Of a stretch of DNA of 64,000 nt, positions 35,177 to 43,940 are shown in pieces. Numbering within the stretch: the first letter of the stretch is position 1; every line of letters starts with the position of its first letter. The position numbers and the translations under genes were made by a program. The notes under the pieces are model-generated. The model ran no database searches, was not told the origin of the DNA, and saw nothing but the letters and a program-made list of their open reading frames with translations. Source of the DNA: Flavisolibacter longurius (GTDB lineage: Bacteria; Bacteroidota; Bacteroidia; Chitinophagales; Chitinophagaceae); the NCBI GenBank assembly GCA_013327885.1, contig JABUMY010000002.1, positions 248,001 to 312,000 on the forward strand, in the 5' to 3' direction.

Positions 35177-37472
35177 GCGAAAGCAGCGAAAGCACCCGCT
35201 GGAAACTTTCCTGGTTGTGGGCCCACTGCAGCGAACCGGCGATATCCAGTTTTTCCTGTCGTGTTAAATGAAAGCTCAGGGCTGCTTTGTGCTCTTCTTT
35301 GCGGGGAATATACTGGAAGGTGATATTGTGCACAGGGAAGGGTGCATTGTTGGTAAAATACGTGGTCATGTCCTTCTGGTAATACTCCATCATCTTGTAC
35401 CAGTTATGCTGGAGGAGGAAAAACGGCTTCGTGGCATTTTGCACCAGGTCGTCAAACGCATATGGACTTTCCCAGCCACCATCCATCCGGTCGCGGATCT
35501 GCACCAGCATCACCCCTCTTGTGTTTTCTTTGATCCACTTCTGCATATGTCCCAAAAAGCGCATGGAAGTTTCCACGCCGAAATTATCCCGCAGGCCACC
35601 GTCCATAACATCGATCACCGGTTCCGACGGCATCCACACATTGGGCAGCACCACCGGGAAGGTAGCGTTCATCCGCAGCACGGTAAGCATGCGAAGGTTG
35701 TAAGGATCCTGTTTGGCAAAAAAAGAAGTGAAATCAATGGCATCGGGCAGTGGCGTTTTATCAGCCGAATCCACAGGCGCCTGCATCATAAACCGCATGG
35801 GATGGGTGCTGATGTGCATCTTCTTTCCATCTCTTGTGATGAGCGTATGATACAGCATCATGGGAATGCGTGCCTCGCCTTCGTCGGCTACATAATCACC
35901 CAGCTTTTTGTTCAGCACTTTATCGGTGTTGTTGTTCAGCGCTTCTTCAAACGCCAGGCCCCTGTCGCGGAGATAGGTGTATGGACCTACCGAAAATTTG
36001 CGTTCCGGCGCAAACACATCTCTCGCCACAAACGATGTAAAGATCGGGTTAAGCAGGTCGGACGAAATGTTGTTGACCCACTGCTTTGATTGCAAATTGA
36101 GTGAAGGATTTTGCAGCTTTTGCCGGTACAACTCACGAAAATAAGTAGCTCCGATCATGCCGCCGGAAGCACCGGTAAACAGGAAGGTTTTTTTCATCAT
36201 GCTGCCGCCAGTAAGACTGTCGAGGCGCTGCAGCACGTTCATGGTAAAGGTGGCACTGCGGTTGCCGCCGCCGCTGGTAGTGATCACAACAAGCAACGGC
36301 TTTTCTTCGCCCTGCTTTGCTTTCCAGCGCTGCAGAATGGTTTCAATGCCTTTTTTATCGGCATCAACAACCGGCGATGCGGCAATGCTGTCGATATTCC
36401 CCTGCGTATAGGAAGGATAATTTTTTTCGTTGCCGTAGTTCAACCCGTAAGCTTTGTTGCGGGGATCGATCAATTCAAGCTGGTAGAAATAATTCAGCGC
36501 AAAAACAAACAGCACCAGTACGGGCACACTCCAGCTTTGAAAAAAATAAACAATGGCGCCGGTTACGCCAATAAGTATCGCAAACAAAAACGTGACCGAT
36601 GCACCAGCCGGTAATTGGAAAAATGGGTACTCGATAAAAAAGCCAATGAGCAACAAAAACAGGTAGACAATAAAAATGGAAATGACCGCCGCAAAGTGGT
36701 GGCGCTTGAAGATCTTTTCCATCAGCTCCTGCGAGTAATGCGATACATCGCGGCAACGGCGCACCCGGTAGAAAGAATCTAAAAACCACTCGGAACGGAT
36801 CAGCGAATTCACACTGGTTCCTTTTTCGGGTTGCAGTGTGGAAATATAATTTTTTGCACTGCTGAAAAGCGGCTGCAGGATTTTAAAGATGGTTCTGTCG
36901 GCACTGAAAAAATAAAAGAACGACATGGTGAGCACCAGCAGCAAGCCAAAGAGAAAGCCGCCGGTAATGATGGCGATCTCGATGTTATCGATCAGCATTT
37001 TGTGGTGCAGGTAACCATAGGCTTTTACCAGGTAGTAAACCAAAAAGGTGAGAGGAATAACGCTGTTGTTGATACAGTATTTTAAAAAAGGAAACTGCGT
37101 TGCGGCAAGGAAAGTAAAGTGACGGCTGAAAAGAATAAAGGTGGTCACGTTCCAGCACATGATAAAAATACCAATGGCCACGCCAACGATGGCTGCGCTA
37201 ATTGCATTGACATCGCCCATGTATTCCGGTGCCAAAAAAAGCGCTTCGGCGCCGAAGGTTTTCATAAAGGCACCGCCAACCGTGGCAAACAGCATGGCCC
37301 AAAAAAGCAACAGCACCTGGTACTTTCTGAAATGCAGAAAAAGTAGTTGCAGGGGCAGGGAAAAAAAAATACCCCGCAAGTATTCTTGAATGGCAATATT
37401 CTTCTTCAACGGTTGTAAAGTACTGCGAAACTGCTTATGAAGATAGCGGGGAATAAAAGAAAAGTATTCCAT
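35145..37472 (-). CDS. Patatin-like phospholipase with multi-pass membrane domain (775 aa)
   Basis: The first 360 residues hold about eight transmembrane helices (LLLFWAMLFATVGGAFM and others). A patatin domain follows: LLVVITTSGGGNRSATF (oxyanion region), nucleophile elbow FTGASGGMIGA (GxSxG) and catalytic aspartate MDGGLRDNFG. It should be an inner-membrane lipid acyl hydrolase, with the catalytic part probably cytoplasmic. ATG 37472 is preceded 11 nt upstream by GGAGGA, a real Shine-Dalgarno site, which is rare in this window. The C-terminal coding end overlaps the opposite lipid kinase gene. Confidence 0.85.
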   Translation of the reverse strand: MEYFSFIPRYLHKQFRSTLQPLKKNIAIQEYLRGIFFSLPLQLLFLHFRKYQVLLLFWAMLFATVGGAFMKTFGAEALFLAPEYMGDVNAISAAIVGVAIGIFIMCWNVTTFILFSRHFTFLAATQFPFLKYCINNSVIPLTFLVYYLVKAYGYLHHKMLIDNIEIAIITGGFLFGLLLVLTMSFFYFFSADRTIFKILQPLFSSAKNYISTLQPEKGTSVNSLIRSEWFLDSFYRVRRCRDVSHYSQELMEKIFKRHHFAAVISIFIVYLFLLLIGFFIEYPFFQLPAGASVTFLFAILIGVTGAIVYFFQSWSVPVLVLFVFALNYFYQLELIDPRNKAYGLNYGNEKNYPSYTQGNIDSIAASPVVDADKKGIETILQRWKAKQGEEKPLLVVITTSGGGNRSATFTMNVLQRLDSLTGGSMMKKTFLFTGASGGMIGATYFRELYRQKLQNPSLNLQSKQWVNNISSDLLNPIFTSFVARDVFAPERKFSVGPYTYLRDRGLAFEEALNNNTDKVLNKKLGDYVADEGEARIPMMLYHTLITRDGKKMHISTHPMRFMMQAPVDSADKTPLPDAIDFTSFFAKQDPYNLRMLTVLRMNATFPVVLPNVWMPSEPVIDVMDGGLRDNFGVETSMRFLGHMQKWIKENTRGVMLVQIRDRMDGGWESPYAFDDLVQNATKPFFLLQHNWYKMMEYYQKDMTTYFTNNAPFPVHNITFQYIPRKEEHKAALSFHLTRQEKLDIAGSLQWAHNQESFQRVLSLLSPTDTTKEKHP

Positions 37473-37706
37473 AGATGTGACTTTCCTCCGGTATATAAGA
37501 CGGGATTGCGGTGCACTTCGCTGCACCGGGTTGTGTGCAATTGCTGATGAAGTGTGAGGTTTAAAGTTATCTTTTTGAATGTTGGATGTTAGGTCTTGAA
37601 CAGGCTTTGTCTTTTAGGTATCTGATTTATTCAAGATTTTCGCTTGCCGATCATTTTGAAGAAGTGAGTTGTGTATAAGTGGCGTTTTGCTTTGGTCTTT
37701 CTTGTC

Positions 37707-38182
37707 GTTAGGTTGTTTTCCACCTTTTCTCTTGGAAAGAAAAGGTGGAGCCAAAAGTTCAAGGAAAAAGCAAACGCTCCGCTGCTTTTTCCAAGCCAGC
37801 GCACAACAGGCATTCTTTACTGGTTGTTCATTGCAATCTGTGATCAGTCTTTCTTTTCACTTTGATTCTTCACTACATATAGCAAGTTGCAAAGTTTTTT
37901 AACCGGCTTAAAAGGTAAGATACTGCAGGCGCTGTATTGCGCTATCATTTTCCTACAGCAATTAGAAGCGTTAGCCAATGCGCAATAAGGCGCCGAACCA
38001 GCGGGCTAAGGGAAATATTTGGAGGTCCTGTTCTCTTATTTGAGAATTAAACATTTAATATGTAAGCAGGAAAAACAAAAGCCTCCGCCAGAACTGGCAG
38101 AAGCTAAATATGTATCGTGCTTAAGCGGGGTGCTGTGCGATGGCTGTTCCTCCCCCATCGGGGGAGGTTAGGTGGGGGCCGC
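37707..38182. repeat. Long interspersed repeat, copy 2 (about 476 bp)
   Basis: Second copy of the element at 17972-18456, same orientation. Hairpin CCACCTTTTCT-N7-AGAAAAGGTGG at 37720-37748; GGAAAAAGCA / TGCTTTTTCC next; then GGCGCTGTATTGCGC / GCGCAATAAGGCGCC, an AGCCTCCGCCA / TGGCAGAAGCT hairpin (38080-38105), and the CCTCCCCC / GGGGGAGG palindrome. Its right end lies 12 nt from the ctaA stop. It fills most of the 37473-38194 gap, in which I see no gene. Confidence 0.75.
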
Positions 38183-38194
38183 TAGGCTCTGTGC

Positions 38195-39304
38195 TTAGAT
38201 TTCCCCTTCCGCCTGAGGCGGACTAGGGGAGGCCTTTTTCCTATGCAAAAAATACAAACTCACCAATGAAAGCAACAAAAACATCGCTACCGCCTGGTGA
38301 AGTTGTGCATTCCACTCAAAGCTGCCCCATTGTTGCGGCACTTGCTTTAGGCTGGTAAGTACGGTGGCAACACCAAGCACTACCTGTACTACTACCAAAA
38401 TAAACGGCCACCATTTGTAGCGATTAAACAGTGAACTGCGGGCCTCTTTTGCAGCACGAAAGGTCCATACGACGATTAAAACTGTGAGCAGGTATGCAAG
38501 GTTGCGGTGAATAAAATGAATGGTAACGGGATTGTTCACGGTGGCTGATAAAAACGTTCCTTCCTGTCCTTGAAAAGTGGTAATTCCTCCCGGCAAATAC
38601 GCACCGTTGATATCGGGCCAGGTAGGCGCCGCCGTTGCTGCTTTTAACCCGGCCATAAAAGCGCCGTAGATCAATTGTATTGTCAGCAGGCCAATGATCC
38701 AGCCCAATAATTTTTTAGAAGACGGTGCGTAAATTTTTTGCGAAGGCGTCACCAGCAGCCGCATGGCAAACCACCAGGTAAATACCAATAAGCCCAAGGC
38801 CGCCATAAAGTGAATGGCCAGGCGGATATGGCTTACATAAAGGTTCTCGTCGTTCAAGCCGCTTTGCACCATAATCCAGCCGATGGCACCCTGCAATCCA
38901 CCCAACAAAAAAAGAATGATCATGGGTGTGACCATATCGCGGCGAAAGCGTTTTTGCACCAGGAAAATAATAAATGGAATGATGAAGACTATACCAAGCA
39001 TCCGGCCCCACACCCGGTGCAGCCACTCCCAGAAATAAATGGCTTTAAAATCTTCCAGTGTAAAATATGAGTGCAGGTGCTTGTACTGTGCAATCTGTTT
39101 GTAGTTGTCAAAAGCCTGGTTCCAGGCCGCTTCGTTCATCGGTGGAATGGTGCCGAGGATAGGCTGCCACTCGGTAATGGAAAGACCGGAATCTGTTAAG
39201 CGGGTGATGCCACCCAAAATAATCTGTACAATGATCATCGCTACGCCTACCAGCAACCAGATGGCTACGGGACGGCTGCGTTTGGTGGAAACAGCTTCTA
39301 ACAT
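38195..39304 (-). CDS. ctaA: Heme A synthase, COX15/CtaA family (369 aa)
   Basis: Oxidises the C8 methyl of heme O to the formyl group of heme A for aa3-type cytochrome oxidase. Eight transmembrane helices with the two four-helix halves are visible. Heme-ligand histidines lie in WEWLHRVWGRMLG, SHIRLAIHFM, IHFIHRNLAY and NAQLHQAVAMF, and the LGGITRLTDSGLSITEW motif is at the N-terminus. It resembles the longer alphaproteobacterial/mitochondrial type. The C-terminal SPSPPQAEGEI is encoded by a palindromic repeat. No other cytochrome oxidase gene is nearby. Confidence 0.92.
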   Translation of the reverse strand: MLEAVSTKRSRPVAIWLLVGVAMIIVQIILGGITRLTDSGLSITEWQPILGTIPPMNEAAWNQAFDNYKQIAQYKHLHSYFTLEDFKAIYFWEWLHRVWGRMLGIVFIIPFIIFLVQKRFRRDMVTPMIILFLLGGLQGAIGWIMVQSGLNDENLYVSHIRLAIHFMAALGLLVFTWWFAMRLLVTPSQKIYAPSSKKLLGWIIGLLTIQLIYGAFMAGLKAATAAPTWPDINGAYLPGGITTFQGQEGTFLSATVNNPVTIHFIHRNLAYLLTVLIVVWTFRAAKEARSSLFNRYKWWPFILVVVQVVLGVATVLTSLKQVPQQWGSFEWNAQLHQAVAMFLLLSLVSLYFLHRKKASPSPPQAEGEI

Positions 39305-39311
39305 AGCAGCG

Positions 39312-39319
39312 CAAAGCTA
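39312..39319 (-). promoter_or_regulatory. -7 promoter box TAGCTTTG seven nt before the ctaA start
   Basis: A perfect TAnnTTTG (minus strand) 7 nt upstream of ATG 39304, predicting a transcript that starts at or within a base or two of the start codon. Confidence 0.5.
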
Positions 39320-39539
39320 ACCGCAGATTGGGAGGATTGGGAACAGACCGAAAGGATTTTTGCGTAATCGGTGTTAATGTCTTCGCTTCTAATCACAGCT
39401 TGCCATGTTTGTTCAAAAGATTGAGCGCAATGGATGAAAACGTGCACCATTCAATCCAGCAAATCCATTTAAAATCCAACCTGTCCGCGGTTTCTTTCAC
39501 AGTAATTTTTCATCCGAAACTGTATTTTCGTTACCTCAT

Positions 39540-40178
39540 ATGTTGCCAAATTTTTTACAGAAAGAATTGCTGGAAGCCGGTTGCGATGAAGCCGGTCGCG
39601 GTTGCCTTGCCGGCCCCGTGTTTGCGGCAGCTGTTATCCTGCCAAAAGATTTTTACCATCCGCTTCTCAACGACTCCAAACAACTGAGCGAAGAGCAACG
39701 TTACACCTTGCGGCCTTTTATTGAGCAACATGCCGTAGCACATGCCGTGGCGCAGTTGTGCAACAAGCAAATCGACAAGATCAACATCCTGAAAGCTTCA
39801 TTCAAAAGCATGCACCTTGCGGTAAAAGCGCTTTCTGTTGTACCGCAACTCCTGCTAATTGATGGCAACCGCTTTACCCCCTACCGGCGCATTCCGCACA
39901 AATGCATTGTTGGCGGCGATGGCAAATACGCTTCCATTGCAGCAGCCAGCGTTCTGGCAAAAACCTATCGCGACGATTACATGAAAGCCTTACACCAGGA
40001 GTTTCCGCAGTACAACTGGGTAAAAAATAAGGGTTATGCCACCAAGGATCACCAGGCGGCACTAAGCGAATTTGGTCCCTGCCGATATCACCGCAGGTCC
40101 TTTCGGCTTGACTACAGCCAACCCAGCCTGTTTGCTGCCACTGAAAATATCACCAGCACGATAGATCCCGTTGTTTAA
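39540..40178 (+). CDS. rnhB: Ribonuclease HII (212 aa)
   Basis: Removes ribonucleotides from DNA and RNA primers. The type 2 RNase H signature CDEAGRGCLAGPV gives the first Asp-Glu pair. The third acidic residue is in LLIDGN and the fourth in AKTYRDDYM, next to the conserved KYASIAAASVLAK. The protein is full length with a short unrelated C-terminal tail. A TATTTTCG sequence 9 nt before the ATG may be the -7 box (one mismatch). About 235 nt without a gene separate it from ctaA. Confidence 0.94.
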   Translation: MLPNFLQKELLEAGCDEAGRGCLAGPVFAAAVILPKDFYHPLLNDSKQLSEEQRYTLRPFIEQHAVAHAVAQLCNKQIDKINILKASFKSMHLAVKALSVVPQLLLIDGNRFTPYRRIPHKCIVGGDGKYASIAAASVLAKTYRDDYMKALHQEFPQYNWVKNKGYATKDHQAALSEFGPCRYHRRSFRLDYSQPSLFAATENITSTIDPVV

Positions 40179-40320
40179 TTTATGGAAGTACGATAATTGG
40201 ACCTTTTAAACGAAAGCATTTTTTTTAAACCTGTGCAGCGTTTTTGTGTCTACCCCTTGTCTTATTGATGGCTGCATTTCTGAATGTTCTGCCGTAAAAA
40301 AATGGTTGAAGGTTAACAAG

Positions 40321-40346
40321 GGCGCCCCGCTAAGGGGCGTTTTTGT
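40321..40346 (+). terminator. Terminator downstream of rnhB
   Basis: CGCCCC-GCTAA-GGGGCG (40323-40339) followed by TTTTTG, on the plus strand, about 140 nt past the rnhB stop. Confidence 0.75.
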
Positions 40347-40360
40347 TTAGCGATGCTGGT

Positions 40361-40620
40361 GGTTGGTGAGTGGTGAATGGTCAGTAGTGAGTAAGGGTCG
40401 CTTAAGATTGTGTTTTTATTTTCTAGTAAAGAATCTTTTTAGTTCAACCGCTGATTTTCATGGCCGCTTTCCAGGCCTTGATTGCACCACCTTTTTCTTT
40501 GCAGCCATTGCCAGTTACCGCGGAGAAATTATAGTAACGATTCTCTGCATTTTCCGTGCAGAAAGAATTGAACTGGAGTGCTCTCAAAACTCACCACTGA
40601 CCATTCACCACTCACCAACC
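40361..40620. repeat. 260-bp segment bounded by 32-bp inverted repeats
   Basis: The left arm 40361-40392 and right arm 40589-40620 are inverse copies with one mismatch over 32 bp. Each is made of degenerate GGTGAGT / GGTGAATGGTCAGT words. The 196 nt between them carry no gene. The right arm ends 2 nt before the stop of the lipoprotein gene at 40623. No target-site duplication is seen, so a mobile origin is not shown. It is the cleanest example of the inverted arrays in this window. Confidence 0.75.
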
Positions 40621-40622
40621 TC

Positions 40623-41030
40623 CTATTTCTCCAGCCGGATAAAATTGCTGTCCTTTCGTTCGCCGTTAACGGTAAAGCTGTTCACCGATTTGTATTCATC
40701 ACCGGTGCAATTGCATTTTTCTTTTGTGAAAACAAAGTTCTCTATCCTGTATTCTTTGTTCAATGCAGGCAGGCGAACCGTCCAATTGTAATCAACAGAA
40801 ATGGTTTGCGCCACAGCCGAACGGCTGGTATCGCCAACAGGCACAATTGACAGTACAGAAAAACTATCCAGGGCCTGCGTGCTTCCAGGCGGGTAACGAA
40901 CAAACACTACCGTGGTGGTTTCCGCAGCTTTAAACTTTTCAAAACTGATAGTGACCTCACCGTCAACACAGATTATTTTACAGCAGCCTGCAGCTAAAAA
41001 AATAACGGCAAACGCAAAAATGAGCTTCAT
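40623..41030 (-). CDS. Lipoprotein of unknown function (135 aa)
   Basis: A lipoprotein signal (MKLIFAFAVIFLAAGC) is followed by a single beta-rich domain. Further cysteines in CCKIICVD and KEKCNCTGDE may pair. I do not recognise the family. Its ATG overlaps the stop of the glycosyltransferase gene (41027-41030), so they are co-translated, but no functional tie is evident. A repeat arm touches the stop codon. Confidence 0.72.
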   Translation of the reverse strand: MKLIFAFAVIFLAAGCCKIICVDGEVTISFEKFKAAETTTVVFVRYPPGSTQALDSFSVLSIVPVGDTSRSAVAQTISVDYNWTVRLPALNKEYRIENFVFTKEKCNCTGDEYKSVNSFTVNGERKDSNFIRLEK

Positions 41031-42148
41031 GTTGTTTGGGTTGGTGCACCTGTTTTTTGCAGGGATGCTAGAAAGTTTTCTACCCTTACTGACAACGAAC
41101 TGTTACCACCTGCTGCAAATGCGCGGTAGGAAAACTGTTCTGCCAGGGTCAATACGTTCTCCAGCCTGCATTTGTTCTGCGCCACGCAAAATGCAAAATT
41201 CATTTTCATCAGGTGCGTCGCCAGGTATTCCTGTTCGGTTTGTCCCGGCGTCGGAATTAATATGCTTCGCTTTTTTAGTGCAGCCAGGTCCATCACGGTG
41301 CTGTAGCCGCAACGGGCAATCACCAACGATGCGCCCAAAATAATTTTCTCCATTTCTGCCGCAGGCAAATGCGCATGCACGGTTACATTTTCACCCACGG
41401 AAATCGCATCGGCACCACCCGGTAACCCTCTTACCAATACCACCGGACCTGTGTAAGTTTCCAGGTCCTGCAACAATTTTTCTTCTAACAAGGTGCGTTG
41501 CGGCTCGGGACCGGAAAGCAGGATAAGCAGGTAGCTACCGCCGGAAAGTTCGGGCTGCTCCGCAAATCGTGACAGCGGCCCTATAAAATGCACAGGTGGT
41601 TGCGGCCATGCCGAAGGATGCGAAAGCTCACCCGCCAGGTTTGTTTCTCCCGCTGTATCCGGCACCCAGCATTCGTCAAACTGCCCGATATACCGAAAGT
41701 TCATATCCTGCAAAACGTCTTCGGCCAGCTTTACCGGCGCCTGAATGCGCAACTGGTGCGTTATAAAAACAGAGCGAACCTGTGGGTGGTGCAGGCCGTA
41801 CCGGTTGTCCGAGATCACGGCTGTGATCCTTCTTTCACTCACCAGTGTTTGCAACCATTCTTCTTCGGATTGAATAGCAGCCAGCAGCTTGGGAATTTGC
41901 GCCACAATTTTCAGCGCCAATCCCCAGCCGGTAGATGCATACTCAATTTCGTAACCCGGCAGGTGCAGCATTTCAAGGTCCGGAAACTCCTGCTGCAGCA
42001 CCTTTTTCCCGGCTCCGGAGGCCGCCAAAATCACTTGGCAGTTTTGTGCTAACAGTTCGTGAATCAAGGGAATGCAACGGGTAGCATGCCCCAGCCCCCA
42101 GTCCATGGGTGCTACCAATACAACGGGTGAAAGTGAGAATTGATCCAC
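41027..42148 (-). CDS. MurG-like (family 28 type) glycosyltransferase (373 aa, GTG start)
   Basis: A GT-B fold protein: VVLVAPMDWGLGHATRCIPL at the N-terminus (glycine loop with GHATR) and a C-terminal donor domain with ILGASLVIARCGYSTVMDL and IPTPGQTEQEYLA, the MurG/GT28-like UDP-sugar site. The first beta-strand is needed for the fold, so translation must start at GTG 42148; the next ATG would remove it. Such proteins are common in Bacteroidota; acceptor unknown. It forms a two-gene operon with the lipoprotein gene at 40623. Confidence 0.8.
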   Translation of the reverse strand: MDQFSLSPVVLVAPMDWGLGHATRCIPLIHELLAQNCQVILAASGAGKKVLQQEFPDLEMLHLPGYEIEYASTGWGLALKIVAQIPKLLAAIQSEEEWLQTLVSERRITAVISDNRYGLHHPQVRSVFITHQLRIQAPVKLAEDVLQDMNFRYIGQFDECWVPDTAGETNLAGELSHPSAWPQPPVHFIGPLSRFAEQPELSGGSYLLILLSGPEPQRTLLEEKLLQDLETYTGPVVLVRGLPGGADAISVGENVTVHAHLPAAEMEKIILGASLVIARCGYSTVMDLAALKKRSILIPTPGQTEQEYLATHLMKMNFAFCVAQNKCRLENVLTLAEQFSYRAFAAGGNSSLSVRVENFLASLQKTGAPTQTT

Positions 42149-42160
42149 GTTAAATTTTTT

Positions 42161-42189
42161 TTGTTTGGCAAGGACTTATACTAAATTGG
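42161..42189 (+). promoter_or_regulatory. Candidate promoter of the tiny lipoprotein operon
   Basis: TTG (42161-42163), 18 nt spacer, TAAATTGG (42182-42189; one mismatch to TAnnTTTG), 30 nt before ATG 42220. Confidence 0.35.
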
Positions 42190-42219
42190 GGAGCAAATTA
42201 GTTATTCTAAAAATCAGGT

Positions 42220-42339
42220 ATGAAGAAGGTATTCTATGTGGCATTGTTCTTGACTATTCTAGGTATAACCGGTTGTTCCCGCAATTACTACTCCGGCAGC
42301 GGAAAAGGCAGTAGCTGCGGATGTCCCGGAAAGGTCTAG
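42220..42339 (+). CDS. Tiny lipoprotein (39 aa)
   Basis: A 39-codon gene starting MKKVFYVALFLTILGI and running through lipobox ITGC to a tail rich in Gly, Ser and Cys (SGSGKGSSCGCPGK). Once processed only about 21 residues would remain attached to the lipid. I recall small proteins with the same RNYYSGSGKG...CGCP tail in relatives. The CGC pair could bind metal or form a disulfide. It is 17 nt ahead of the 80-aa gene, which has an AAAAGGA ribosome site in the spacer, so both are one operon. Confidence 0.7.
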   Translation: MKKVFYVALFLTILGITGCSRNYYSGSGKGSSCGCPGKV

Positions 42340-42356
42340 GATAAAAAGGACGAGTC

Positions 42357-42599
42357 ATGAAAAACTATAACCGAGATTTGTTGCTTCTGTATAAAGAAGA
42401 AGAGTACAATGATGATCTGATCCAGAATGAAGTGGAATGCTTGCACCGTATTCTGTTGAACGTGGAAAGACATGAAGTTTTCTGCCAGTCGCATGAGCTG
42501 GTGGCCCGTTATAAGATCACCAGAAAAGCAAAGGCCATCCTGAAAGCTGCAGAATGGCCTGAACTAAAACCCTTTTATTTTCTGATCAACAAAAATTAA
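42357..42599 (+). CDS. Small conserved cytoplasmic protein (80 aa)
   Basis: A charged, helical protein without signal peptide (MKNYNRDLLLLYKEEEYND, later LHRILLNVERHEVFC and TRKAKAILKAAEWPELKPF). The family and function are not recognised. AAAAGGA 8 nt before the ATG is a plausible ribosome site. It is co-transcribed with the tiny lipoprotein. Its TAA overlaps the TAA of the convergent aminotransferase gene (TTAA at 42596-42599). Confidence 0.7.
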   Translation: MKNYNRDLLLLYKEEEYNDDLIQNEVECLHRILLNVERHEVFCQSHELVARYKITRKAKAILKAAEWPELKPFYFLINKN

Positions 42600-43849
42600 G
42601 AAAGCTTCCCTAACGCGGCTTTTAATTTCTGCAGCATTTCATCAATTTCCTCTTTCTTACACGTACCAACACTCAGCCGGTACCAGGGCGATGTGTTGGA
42701 AGCACCAAACGCATAGAACGGCACAATGGCTAAACCGGCATCCTGCAACAGGTAGGCCGTTACATCGGCTTGTGAGGCCAGTGTTTTTCCTTCTGCTGTT
42801 TTCTTTCCTGCCAGGTCAATTTTTATGGTAAGATAAATGGCCGCTTCCGGTGCTACGGCATCTACTGCAAAGCCTTCTTCTTTCAACTTTACAAACCCTT
42901 CGTAGATCCGGCGAAGCCTTTCTTCTACTTCGGCTTTAAAATGGGTGAAGTAAGTGTTGATGCTTTCAGTTTGCCCTAAAAACTTCGTCAGTCCTTTTTG
43001 CTCCGGCATCGGCGCCCAGGCACCTACGTGTGAAAGAATAGCCTTCATTTTATTGAGTACACTGGCAGGACCAAAGCTCCAGCCAACCCGAACACCTGTT
43101 GCTGCAAAACATTTGCTGATAGCATCGATAAAGATGGTATACGGACGCATCTCCGGGTTGAGCGATACGGGATCGTAATGCTCAATGCCGTTGTAGGTAA
43201 GGTGCCAGTACATCTGGTCGAACATTACATAAAGCTTTTTGGCATCGCCACGACGCTTGTTCTCTTCCACCACCATGTCACAAATCGCACTCAGTTCTTC
43301 CTTGCGGAAGGTAGTGCCGGTAGGGTTTTGCGGTGAGCAAAGCGCTAGGAAAGAAGCATCGCTGATATAAGGCTTCAGGTCCTCGGCCGTTGGCATAAAT
43401 GCGTTTTCGGCCTTGGCTTCCACCACCACGTGTTCGGCTTCTACAAAATGGGTGTAATGGTTGTTGTTCCAGGAAGGCACGGCGTAAATTACTTTTTCGC
43501 CTTTGTCAACCACCGCCCTGAAAAGTGCATAGATCAGCGGACGGCCACCGGAGGCCACCAGGATCTCATCCACGCCATATTCCAGTCCCTGGTATTCCTT
43601 GCTGAAGCGGCTCAGCGCTTCCCGCAATTCCAGGCTGCCCTCACCGGGAGGATAATTGGTGAAATGATTCCGGTAGGCATCAACGATATTGTCTTCCAGG
43701 TCCTTTGGAATGGGAAAAATCTTCGGGTCAAAATCACCTACGGTAAAGTTGTAGATCCGCTCTCCTTTGCGGATGCGTTCACGTATTTCGCCGCCCAGCT
43801 TAACGATCTCTGAGCCGATCAATGTTTCAGATAAATGAGAAAGCTTCAT
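42596..43849 (-). CDS. Class I/II pyridoxal-phosphate aminotransferase (417 aa)
   Basis: A fold type I aminotransferase close to aspartate aminotransferases: ASGGRPLIYALFRAVVD (cofactor phosphate region), CSPQNPTGT, VMFDQMYW (aspartate pairing with the pyridine nitrogen), the Schiff-base lysine in DAISKCFAATGVRVGW, and the carboxylate-binding arginine in PWYRLSVGT. It probably transaminates aspartate or another amino acid. It is monocistronic, with a TACCTTCG box 17 nt before its ATG. Confidence 0.88.
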   Translation of the reverse strand: MKLSHLSETLIGSEIVKLGGEIRERIRKGERIYNFTVGDFDPKIFPIPKDLEDNIVDAYRNHFTNYPPGEGSLELREALSRFSKEYQGLEYGVDEILVASGGRPLIYALFRAVVDKGEKVIYAVPSWNNNHYTHFVEAEHVVVEAKAENAFMPTAEDLKPYISDASFLALCSPQNPTGTTFRKEELSAICDMVVEENKRRGDAKKLYVMFDQMYWHLTYNGIEHYDPVSLNPEMRPYTIFIDAISKCFAATGVRVGWSFGPASVLNKMKAILSHVGAWAPMPEQKGLTKFLGQTESINTYFTHFKAEVEERLRRIYEGFVKLKEEGFAVDAVAPEAAIYLTIKIDLAGKKTAEGKTLASQADVTAYLLQDAGLAIVPFYAFGASNTSPWYRLSVGTCKKEEIDEMLQKLKAALGKLS

Positions 43850-43866
43850 GATTTGGATTTGCGCGG

Positions 43867-43874
43867 CGAAGGTA
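43867..43874 (-). promoter_or_regulatory. -7 promoter box TACCTTCG of the aminotransferase gene
   Basis: TACCTTCG (minus strand) 17 nt before ATG 43849, a one-base variant of TAnnTTTG. The same octamer precedes uvrD (58583-58590) and typA (30003-30010). Confidence 0.4.
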
Positions 43875-43940
43875 GGGCATAAATGGCAACAGGAGGCTCT
43901 ACGATTCTGCTTTAATATGTGATGGCCAACGGTGGGGAAA

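Noticed and set aside
35268-36089. Plus-strand open frame of 273 codons
   Set aside because: Antisense to the patatin domain, whose catalytic motifs are on the minus strand.
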